A DNA stretch of 64,000 nt, from the NCBI RefSeq assembly GCF_014649375.1, contig NZ_BMSX01000003.1, forward strand, positions 558,001 to 622,000. The letters are read 5' to 3'. The stretch's first letter is position 1. Each line of letters begins with the position of its first letter. The position numbers and the translations under genes were made by a program. Below are positions 36,673 to 44,462 of this stretch, in pieces. The notes under the pieces are model-generated. The model worked only from the letters and a program-made list of their open reading frames with translations, did not search any database and had not been told where the DNA came from. The DNA is from Streptomyces aurantiogriseus. GTDB taxonomy: Bacteria > Actinomycetota > Actinomycetes > Streptomycetales > Streptomycetaceae.

Positions 36673-39600
36673 ATGAGGAACCGTATGCAGGTCGCGATCC
36701 AGATCATGCTGGCATTGGTCGCCTGCTTACTCGGGATCGCCACCAACTACGCGACCAGCTCCGACAAGGCTCCCTGGGTGCTGGAGGCGATCCAGCGGTT
36801 CTCCGTTCCGGCTATCGGTGTGCTGATCGTGGCGCTTGTTGTCGGGCAGGTCGTCGTCTATCGACTGGAGAATCCCGCGCCTCCCAGGATCGAGTGGCCG
36901 CGTGCGCGAGTGCCGTATCCGGGGCTCGATGCGTTCGACGAGGACGAGGCAGCCGTCTACTTCGGCAGGGAGGCGCAGGCTGCCGAGCTGACGCGCAGGC
37001 TGCACGCCACCGCGGCCCGGCCCGCGGAGCGGTTTCTGGTGCTGGTCGGGGCCTCCGGGAGCGGAAAGTCCTCGCTGGTCAGGGCCGGGGTGATGCCTCG
37101 TCTACGGGACCGCCGCTGGACCGTCGTGCCGGCCTTCGCGCCCGGCGTCAACCCGCTGGGCGCCCTCGCGGGTGCGCTGGCGGCTGCCGCCGACAGGCAG
37201 GAACCGGCGAGTGCCGTACTGCGCAGACTGCGCCAGGGGCCGGACGCGCTACGAGGTGAGCTGTCGCGGTTGCGTGGTGGACGGTTCCGGCGGGTGCTTC
37301 TCGTGGTTGACCAGTTCGAGGAGGTCGTCACTCTGGCGGGGGAGCGTGAACGCGCCCAGTTCCTCGATGCGCTGCGTGCCTGCGTGGAACAGGACCCTGC
37401 GGTCCGTGTACTGGTCACCCTCCGAGTGGATCTGCTCGGCAGGCTCCTCGGCGCTGGCCAGGCGGATCTCTTCCAGCACCCCGTCGTCATCGGCGCACTG
37501 GGCAGAGCACAGCTCATCGACGTCGTGGAGCGGCCCGGGGCTCTCGTCGGGCTCCGCTTCGAGCCCGGGGTCGTCGACTCCATCGTGAGCGAGACCGGCA
37601 CGGACGACGCGCTGCCTCTGCTCGCCTACCTTCTCCAGGAGCTGTTCTACGCTTCCGGCCCCGGCGGGACAGTGACCGAGGAACTGTACCGGCGGCTCGG
37701 CGGAGTACCCGGTGCGCTGGCGCGCCAGGCGGACAACACCGTTTCCGCGCTGGGCGCGGGTGTGGGGATCGATTTCATCCTCCGCGTTCTGCTCCGGTTC
37801 GTCACCGTCGAGGGGCAGGAGGTGGCCCGCCGTCGTGTGCCGCTGTCCGAACTCGACGAGCGGGACCGCCATGTCGTCGATGCCTTCGTCGAGGCGCGGT
37901 TGCTGCGCACCGACGTCACAGGCGCAGGCTCCGCAGCCGAAGGCAGCGAGCCCTGCGCGCAGGTGACGCACGAGGCGCTGTTCCGCCAGTGGGCCCCGCT
38001 GCGGCAGGAGGTCGAGGCGCGGGCCGAACGACTTCGCGAGCGTGCCGAACTGGAGCGGTGGGCCACCGACTGGGAGCGCGCCGGTCGCAGCGACGACTAC
38101 CTCCTCACCGGGGAACGCCTCACAGCGGCCCGGCGCTGGCTCGAAGCGCTGGAGGAGGCCGGGCAGGCGTCCGAGGCGACTCGCGCGCTCGTCGAATCCT
38201 CGCAGCGTCGTGACCTGACCTTCCTGAGCCAGGTCTCCGACAGCATCGGCCATCAGGTTCTGTTGAGCGCCGAGAGCGAACCAGAGCGTTCCCTCCTGCT
38301 TTCGCTTGCCGCGCTCGGCGAGTGCGCGCCCACGGCCTCGGCCCGACGGGGGCTGATGGCGGCACTGGCGGCGAGTCACCTCCGCGCGCGGCTCGACGGG
38401 CACACGGACACCGTCCGGCACATCGCCTGGTCCCCGGACGGACGGTTGCTGGCCACGGCGTCCAGGGACGGCACGGGCCGCTTGTACGACGCGCCGTCCG
38501 GACGCGCACGGCTGGTGCTGCCCTGCGACGGCGTCATGGTCGAGTCCGTCACCTGGTCGCCGGACTCGGCGAGGCTGGCGACCACCGGCCGTGACCGTGT
38601 CGTACGGATCTGGGACGCCGTCTTGGGGGCACCGGTCCGGCTGCTGACGGGTGCCGGGGACCTCAACAGACAGGTGGCCTGGTCGCCGGACGGCCAGCAT
38701 GTCGCGGCGAGTTCCAAGGACCGGATCGTGCGGGTCTGGGAGGCCGACACGGGGCGGCTCGTGCATGAACTGCGCGGGCACGGCGATGACGTGTGGGGTG
38801 TGGCATGGGCGCCGGACGGCGGCCGCCTCGCCTCCGCCTCCCATGATCAGACCGCGATCGTCTGGGATCTGGCGACCGGGTCGCCGGCCACCACACTCAC
38901 CGGGCACTCGGACTTCGTCGAGGGCATCGCCTGGTCACCGGATGGACGGCACATCGCCACCGGCTCCGGGGACCACACCGCCCGTATCTGGGACTCCGGG
39001 ACCGGCGACCTGCGCCTGTTGCTGAGAGGACACACCGACTATGTGTGGAACCTGGCCTGGTCGCCGGACGGACGGATGCTGGCCAGCGCCTCCTCCGACC
39101 GAACAGTGCGCGTCGTCGACACCGAGGACGCCAAGGTCCTGGCCGTGCTGCGGGGCCACGCGGACACCGTGTGGGGCGTCACCTGGTCACCTTGCGGGAC
39201 GATGCTCGCCACCAGCTCCACCGACGGCACGGGCAGGGTGTGGGACCTGCGTCCACGCGGCGCCGAGGTCGTCATGGCTGACGGGCACCGAGGCCCGGTG
39301 AACCAGGCCGCTTGGTCCGGCGACGGCAGTCGTATCGCCACGGCCTCGGACGACGGCACCGTACGGGTATGGGACCCGGCTACCGGCGTGCCGGCGGGGC
39401 CGGTGACCGAGGTGACGGACCGGATCTGGGCCGTCGCCTGGGCTCCACAGGGGGAGCGGCTCGCGTTCGGCACGAACGACGGCCTGTTTCGGGTCGTCGA
39501 TGGGCGTGGGGGCACGCTGTTTGAACAGCAGGGTGAGGTTGTGGAGGGGTGTGCCTGGTCGCCGAACGGTGGGCGGATCGCCCTCGGAGGTCATGACGGC

Positions 39601-40230
39601 GCCGTACGTGTTCTGTCCCTACCGGACGGGATCGAGCTGCTGAAACTGACGGAACACCAGGACTGGGTGGGCCGAGTTGCCTGGTCACCGAGCGGACGGC
39701 GGCTCGCCAGTTGTTCCGACGACCGTACCTGCCGACTGTGGGATGTCGCGGAGGGACGGCAGTTCACGGTGTTGCGCGGCCACGACAACTACGTGGAGGA
39801 CGCTGCCTGGTCCCCCGACGAGACGAGGGTTGCCACCGCTTCCGGCGACTGGACGGCCGCTGTGTGGGACGTCCTCACCGGACGGCGTATCGAGGTACTG
39901 AAGGGGCACGAGGGACGTCTGCGCGCCATCGCCTGGTCACCCGACGGCCAGCACATCGCCACGGGCGCCGACGACCGCACCGTACGGGTGTGGTCCGCCA
40001 CCACTCTGGAGGAGATCTCCGTTGTCGGTGTGCACCAGGACAAGGTGACCTCCGTGGCCTGGTCCCCGGACGGTACACGGCTGCTCACCGGGTCGGCCGA
40101 CGGGACCGCGCGCGTGTGGCGGGCGGAGCCGGACTACGACCGACTGGAGGCGACCGCCCGGGGAAGGGTCTTCCGCACCCTCACTCACGAAGAACGGCGG
40201 CAGCATCTGCTGCCGCTCGACCACGCATGA
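36673..40230 (+). CDS. Membrane-anchored STAND NTPase with 14 WD40 repeats, TTA codon
   Basis: This 1185-residue protein has two N-terminal membrane helices (about 7-27 and 46-65). A STAND/NACHT-like NTPase follows, with Walker A VGASGSGKSS (about 125-134) and Walker B VLLVVDQFEEV (about 207-217). A helical winged region leads to 14 consecutive WD40 repeats (about 572-1165), enough for two seven-bladed propellers. Repeats share AWSPDGRxxAT and VRVWD cores. STAND proteins oligomerise when the repeat sensor binds a trigger; here the output part would be the membrane helices. No protease or nuclease domain is visible. Codon 19 is TTA (36727-36729), implying bldA-dependent translation. The ATG at 36673 is preferred over upstream GTG/TTG codons. 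Confidence 0.88.
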   Translation: MRNRMQVAIQIMLALVACLLGIATNYATSSDKAPWVLEAIQRFSVPAIGVLIVALVVGQVVVYRLENPAPPRIEWPRARVPYPGLDAFDEDEAAVYFGREAQAAELTRRLHATAARPAERFLVLVGASGSGKSSLVRAGVMPRLRDRRWTVVPAFAPGVNPLGALAGALAAAADRQEPASAVLRRLRQGPDALRGELSRLRGGRFRRVLLVVDQFEEVVTLAGERERAQFLDALRACVEQDPAVRVLVTLRVDLLGRLLGAGQADLFQHPVVIGALGRAQLIDVVERPGALVGLRFEPGVVDSIVSETGTDDALPLLAYLLQELFYASGPGGTVTEELYRRLGGVPGALARQADNTVSALGAGVGIDFILRVLLRFVTVEGQEVARRRVPLSELDERDRHVVDAFVEARLLRTDVTGAGSAAEGSEPCAQVTHEALFRQWAPLRQEVEARAERLRERAELERWATDWERAGRSDDYLLTGERLTAARRWLEALEEAGQASEATRALVESSQRRDLTFLSQVSDSIGHQVLLSAESEPERSLLLSLAALGECAPTASARRGLMAALAASHLRARLDGHTDTVRHIAWSPDGRLLATASRDGTGRLYDAPSGRARLVLPCDGVMVESVTWSPDSARLATTGRDRVVRIWDAVLGAPVRLLTGAGDLNRQVAWSPDGQHVAASSKDRIVRVWEADTGRLVHELRGHGDDVWGVAWAPDGGRLASASHDQTAIVWDLATGSPATTLTGHSDFVEGIAWSPDGRHIATGSGDHTARIWDSGTGDLRLLLRGHTDYVWNLAWSPDGRMLASASSDRTVRVVDTEDAKVLAVLRGHADTVWGVTWSPCGTMLATSSTDGTGRVWDLRPRGAEVVMADGHRGPVNQAAWSGDGSRIATASDDGTVRVWDPATGVPAGPVTEVTDRIWAVAWAPQGERLAFGTNDGLFRVVDGRGGTLFEQQGEVVEGCAWSPNGGRIALGGHDGAVRVLSLPDGIELLKLTEHQDWVGRVAWSPSGRRLASCSDDRTCRLWDVAEGRQFTVLRGHDNYVEDAAWSPDETRVATASGDWTAAVWDVLTGRRIEVLKGHEGRLRAIAWSPDGQHIATGADDRTVRVWSATTLEEISVVGVHQDKVTSVAWSPDGTRLLTGSADGTARVWRAEPDYDRLEATARGRVFRTLTHEERRQHLLPLDHA

Positions 40231-40237
40231 CGGGGGG

Positions 40238-40537
40238 TCAGTAGGCCGACTCGACCGTGCGCTCTTCGGTGCGGACAAGGTAGTCGTCCGGGTTCAGACC
40301 CATGGCCTCGCGTTCGGGCGACGACCAGTACAGCGCGTTGCGTTCGGCGAAGGTCTCCGGGCCGTCGTACGAGATCAGCCAGAGGAACTGGTTGCTCTCC
40401 CGGTCCAGCCAGGCCCCTCCGATCGTGAACCCCAACTCCAGCCGCAGAGGAACGATTTCCTCCCGCCATCGCCTCGCCCACTCGTCGAGCAGGCCGTCCC
40501 GGACCGTGTACGTGCGCAGTTGTGTGGTCTTCGGCAT
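40238..40537 (-). CDS. NIPSNAP-like small protein
   Basis: This 99-residue protein begins MPKTTQLRTYTVRDG and contains EWARRWREEIVPLRLELGF and WLISYDGPETFAERN. It is consistent with a dimeric alpha/beta-barrel (NIPSNAP) fold. Function is unknown. It converges on the STAND gene with a 7-base gap. The ATG at 40537 has AGGAGAGG about 9 bases upstream; an ATG at 40546 would lie too close to that site. Confidence 0.75.
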   Translation of the reverse strand: MPKTTQLRTYTVRDGLLDEWARRWREEIVPLRLELGFTIGGAWLDRESNQFLWLISYDGPETFAERNALYWSSPEREAMGLNPDDYLVRTEERTVESAY

Positions 40538-40686
40538 GGCATACATCCTCTCCTGGCGGAGAGGTCCGTGTGCCACCGGAACCCGAGACCTCGTGCTCCG
40601 GTGCGAGGGGCGGTCTTTCCCAAGAACCACGGCGGTGAAATGACCTCACCAAGCCCCACCCCGTCCCTCCCGCCCGCAGCGCTCGC

Positions 40687-40702
40687 TCACTCGCGCGAGT
40701 GA
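40687..40702. promoter_or_regulatory. Perfect 16-bp palindrome upstream of the HTH gene
   Basis: TCACTCGCGCGAGTGA is fully self-complementary. It lies 142 bases before the next gene start, between divergent genes, as expected for a dimeric repressor site. Confidence 0.4.
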
Positions 40703-40843
40703 ACATCACCAACTCGGGTGGAATTTGGGCCTATTGCCTGACCTACTCTCAGCGCAACAGCACCCGCAGAAATGCGACGGCCCCCGCCGGGACGGCAATC
40801 CCAGTGCGAGGGCCTGACCACCGAGAAGGAAAGCCCCTTCCTG

Positions 40844-41719
40844 ATGGATACGCAGAACCCTAGCGTGCCCCCGCACGCCCAGTCCCGCTCTGCCGCCAAC
40901 AAACACCCGAACCGGCGGCACTTCGGCGGACTCGTCCACGACAACGCCCGGCACGCCGAACGCTTCACGGTGATCGGGAATCACCTCGCCCAGCATCAGG
41001 AACTGTCTCTCCTGGCGATCGGCCTCGGTGTGCACATCCAGTCGCTGCCCGGCGGCGCCCACATCGACATCAAGTCCCTCGCCATGCGTTTTCCCGAGGG
41101 CGCCACCCGCATCGCCGCCGCCCTGCGCGAGTTGGAAGCCCACGGCTACCTCCGGCGCGAGCGCGAGCGCATCCCCGGCGGTCGCATCATCACCCGCACG
41201 GTTTCCTGTAACCAGCCCGGCCATCAGCGTCGTACGGCCGTCGAACGCGCCCAGAGGGCTTCCGCCAAGCCGAAGGAGCGCACCCGCACTCCCCACAAGC
41301 CCCTCCCCGCCGTCCCGCGCCCCACGCACCTGTACGCCAACCTCCTCAAGGCGGCCACAGACCTCCTCGCCGACCTGCGCCGCCACGACTCCCGTCTGCT
41401 CCTCTCTGCCTGTGACGTCACCCACCTGGCCCCCGGTGTCGCCGCCTGGCTGGAGCGAGACGTCAGCCCCACGGCCGTACGCCAGGCCCTGACCGCCGAT
41501 CTCCCGCCCGAGGGCCTCCGCCGCCCCGCCGCCCTCCTGGCCCACCGCCTCACGGCCCTGCTGCCACCCCCGCCCCCGTTCCGCGCCGCTCCCGCCACGC
41601 CGCCGCCGGCCGTCAGGCACCCGCTCCGGAACTGCGACGGCTGCGACCGCGGCTTCCGCTCGCCCGAGCCGGGCGGCCGTTGCCGCGACTGCCGGACGCC
41701 ATCAGCCGCGGCCTTCTGA
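40844..41719 (+). CDS. HTH protein with C-terminal zinc-ribbon-like motif
   Basis: This 291-residue protein has a winged-helix-like segment at about 60-110 (LAMRFPEGATRIAAALREL, HGYLRRERERIPGGR). A Pro/Arg-rich linker and helical region follow, ending with two CxxC pairs (CDGCDRGF and CRDCRT). The general type is common in Streptomyces genomes, often beside Rpn-type nuclease genes, and is probably DNA-binding. The ATG at 40844 has GAGAAGGAA upstream; the in-frame extension to 40772 is unsupported. The Rpn-like pseudogene follows after 30 bases. Confidence 0.75.
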   Translation: MDTQNPSVPPHAQSRSAANKHPNRRHFGGLVHDNARHAERFTVIGNHLAQHQELSLLAIGLGVHIQSLPGGAHIDIKSLAMRFPEGATRIAAALRELEAHGYLRRERERIPGGRIITRTVSCNQPGHQRRTAVERAQRASAKPKERTRTPHKPLPAVPRPTHLYANLLKAATDLLADLRRHDSRLLLSACDVTHLAPGVAAWLERDVSPTAVRQALTADLPPEGLRRPAALLAHRLTALLPPPPPFRAAPATPPPAVRHPLRNCDGCDRGFRSPEPGGRCRDCRTPSAAAF

Positions 41720-41749
41720 AGACCCACCACCACTCAGGCAAGGAACCGC

Positions 41750-42630
41750 ATGGTCAACTCGTCCCACGAGGCGATGCACCGCATCTTCCAGGAGTACCCC
41801 GGCCTGTTCACGGGCGTCTCCAAGGTGCTCGGCCTCCCGACCATCCAGCCCACCTCCGTCACGGTGCTCCCCACCGATCTCACGGAGACCCAACCCATCG
41901 AACGTCGTGTCGACACACTGTTGCGTTTCGACGGCGACGCCCCGGTCCTGCTGGCCGTCGAAGCGCAGAGCGCGAAGGACCCGCACAAACCCGCCAGCTG
42001 GGCCTACTACCTGTCCTTCCTCTACACCAAGTACAAGACCCCGCCCCTGTTGCTGGTGGTCTGCCAGGATCGGGCCACAGCCGAGTGGGCTGCCCGACCC
42101 GTGCCCATCGGCCCCGAATGGTGGGCCGCACTGACGCTGCGCCCGCTCGTGGCCGGTCCGCACAACATGCCCTTCATCACCGACCCGGACGAGGCCCGCG
42201 CCGACCTGGCGCTGGCCGCCCTGTCCGCCATCACACACGCGAAGGATCCGGAGGTCAGTGGGATACTGAAGGCCCTGTCCACTGCTCTGCGGCACGTGCC
42301 GGAAGCCGTCGCCGACCCGTTGTCGAACTCACCACACGAGGCCTGGACAGCGTGCGCCGGGCCGCAGAATTCTGGAGGAACCTGGTGGCCGTGGACCTTT
42401 CCTTCTACAAGTCGTCCATCTCCGAAGAGATCCGTGACGAGGGGCGTGCCCAGGGGCGGGCCGAGGACATCCTGCTTGTCCTGGAGGCACGTGACATCGC
42501 CGTCCCCGAGGAGATCCGCGAGCGCATCACCGGCTGCGACGACGCCGACCTCCTCCGCCGCTGGCTCACCCGCGCAGTCACCGCGCCGTCCGCCGAGGAC
42601 ATCTTCAAGGAGCCGGACGACAACGCGTGA
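41750..42630 (+). pseudogene. Rpn/PD-(D/E)XK-type nuclease gene broken by a frameshift
   Basis: The first frame encodes about 190 residues typical of Rpn-like putative transposase/nuclease proteins: FQEYPGLF, RRVDTLLRFDG and the catalytic-type LAVEAQSAKD. Near 42318 the frame is lost, and the family-typical end continues one frame over: VVELTTRGLDSVRRAAEFW, then DEGRAQGRAEDILLVLEARDI, to TGA at 42630. A single missing base explains the break. The remaining 293-codon span is otherwise intact, so the lesion is recent or a sequence error. Confidence 0.8.
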
Positions 42631-42950
42631 GCCGCCGGAAGCCGTCCCCCCGGCTCCGGCCGGGCTCGACGGCTCCCGCATTCGGACGAGCCCGCTCCGG
42701 AAAACCGAAGGACCGGAATCGGTCACCTTCCTCCGAGCAGCCCTTTGTCGCTTGAAGCCGGCCCGTACGGCTCGGCAACGGCTTCTCTGAACGAAAAGAT
42801 ACTTCGCAGTCGCTATCCGCAGATCACTCGGTGACGCAGCGACTGGATCGAGCGCATCGCGCTCGCCATCGCCCACGTACTCGACGACGAGGGAGGCGAG
42901 GCGGCCGGGTAGGAGGCGGGGGGCGGGTGGGGGCCTCGTAGGGTTGCCCC
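42631..42950. other. 320-bp gap at the island-core junction
   Basis: No gene is seen. AGCCGTC (42640-42646) and GACGGCT (42668-42674) flank an inner GC-rich palindrome and may form a terminator for the nuclease gene. The rest becomes G-rich toward the mshB start. This gap marks the right border of the accessory segment. Confidence 0.5.
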
Positions 42951-43898
42951 ATGACGGAACTGCCCTCCACCGGCCTCCGGCCGGGGGGACCCCCATCGCG
43001 CGCCGCTCGGCGTCTGCTGCTGGTGCACGCGCACCCGGACGACGAGTCGATCAACAATGGCGCGACCATGGCCAGGTATGCGGCCGAGGGTGCCCACGTG
43101 GCCCTGGTCACCTGCACCCTCGGTGAACGCGGCGAGGTCATCCCGCCCGAGCTGGAGCACCTCACCGGCGCCGCCCTGGGCGGGCACCGCCTGCGCGAGC
43201 TGAAGGCCGCCATGGCCGAACTGGGCGTCGAGGACGTCCGGTTGCTCGGCGGCGCCGGCCGCTACGCCGACTCCGGGATGATGGGCATCCCCGACAACGA
43301 CGACCCCGCCTGCTTCTGGCAGGCCGACGTCGACACCGCCGCCGGCTCCCTCGCCGAGGTCGTCCTCGAGCTGCGCCCCCAGGTCCTCGTCACCTACGAC
43401 GACAACGGCGGCTACGGCCACCCCGACCACATCCAGGCCCACCGCGTCGCCATGCGCGCCGTGGAGCTCGCCGCGCACGCCGGCTGGAGCGTCCCCAAGG
43501 TGTACTGGAACCGCGTCCCGCGCACCGTCGCCGAGGCCGCCTTCACGCGGCTCCAGCAGGAGCTGCCCGGCCTGCCCTTCGCCCAGAGCGCCACCGTCGC
43601 CGACGTCCCCGGCGTCGTCGACGACGACCACATCACCACGGAGATCGACGGCACCGCGTACGCCGCCGCCAAGGCCGCCGCCATGCGCGCGCACGCCACC
43701 CAGATCGAGGTCGCCCCCGACGGACGCTCCTTCGTGCTCTCCAACCAGCTCGCGCAGCCCCTCTTCGCCACCGAGTACTACGAGCTGGTGCGCGGCGAGC
43801 GGGGCGAGCCCGGTGTCCCGCCGGCCTCGGGCCCGGGGAGCGCGGAGAGCGGCGGCCGGGAGACCGACCTGTTCGCGGGGCTGGAAGGGGTGGCCTGA
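42951..43898 (+). CDS. mshB: GlcNAc-Ins deacetylase, mycothiol biosynthesis
   Basis: This 315-residue zinc hydrolase removes acetyl from N-acetylglucosaminyl-inositol in mycothiol synthesis. The metal motif AHPDDE lies near residue 26 and GGYGHPDH near 155. [14 protein letters not shown] and the acidic DNDDP loop match MshB rather than the conjugate amidase Mca, and the length fits MshB. A variable tail rich in Gly, Pro and Ser ends the protein. Its stop overlaps the next start (TGATG). Confidence 0.93.
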   Translation: MTELPSTGLRPGGPPSRAARRLLLVHAHPDDESINNGATMARYAAEGAHVALVTCTLGERGEVIPPELEHLTGAALGGHRLRELKAAMAELGVEDVRLLGGAGRYADSGMMGIPDNDDPACFWQADVDTAAGSLAEVVLELRPQVLVTYDDNGGYGHPDHIQAHRVAMRAVELAAHAGWSVPKVYWNRVPRTVAEAAFTRLQQELPGLPFAQSATVADVPGVVDDDHITTEIDGTAYAAAKAAAMRAHATQIEVAPDGRSFVLSNQLAQPLFATEYYELVRGERGEPGVPPASGPGSAESGGRETDLFAGLEGVA

Positions 43899-44308
43899 TG
43901 CCCGACCGCGGTTCGATGCTCACCCAGCCCCTCCCGCGGCCCTCCGCCGGACGGATCGCCGCCTACCTCGGGCTCCTGCTGCTCGGTGCGGTCGCCGGCC
44001 TCGCCGGGGCGCTCGTGCAGGCCGGCTGGTTCCCCGGCGGGCTGCTGCTCGCGCTCGCGGGCGCCGCCGGGCTCTTCCTCGGCGGGGCACGCGCCGTCCG
44101 CAGCCGGGGCGGGGCCGTCGCGCCCGCCGCCGGCTGGATGGTCTCCGTCGTCCTGCTCACCGCGGGCCGCCCCGAGGGCGACTTCCTGTTCGGCGCGGCA
44201 GGCGGCTCCTACCTCTTCCTGCTCGGTGGCATGGCCCTGGCTGTGATCTGCGCCACCCTTGGCTCCGGGCGGCAACCGGTCGGCGGCGACGTCCGACTTG
44301 CCAAGTGA
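43898..44308 (+). CDS. Small integral membrane protein (DUF6113-like)
   Basis: This 136-residue protein has four predicted helices (about 20-40, 44-64, 74-92, 105-122). It is translationally coupled to mshB through TGATG. Function is unknown. The pairing with mshB is, from memory, common in Streptomyces. Confidence 0.8.
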   Translation: MPDRGSMLTQPLPRPSAGRIAAYLGLLLLGAVAGLAGALVQAGWFPGGLLLALAGAAGLFLGGARAVRSRGGAVAPAAGWMVSVVLLTAGRPEGDFLFGAAGGSYLFLLGGMALAVICATLGSGRQPVGGDVRLAK

Positions 44309-44462
44309 CGTACCACTTCTCCCTGGCGCGACCGTGCGAGTCCCGTGTGGGTTTCCCCGGCGGTCGTGGGATACGGGCCAGAAGTGGCCAGTATGGTGGT
44401 GCGCGCCGCCGAGCTGCCCGTGAGGTTGTGGCGGGCGGCGGAGCCAACCTGGAGAACCTGCC

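Noticed and set aside
32400..42700. The accessory island as a defence island or integrative element
   Set aside because: No integrase, tRNA attachment site, direct-repeat ends or confirmed defence genes were found; the nuclease is broken, and only the STAND gene is suggestive.
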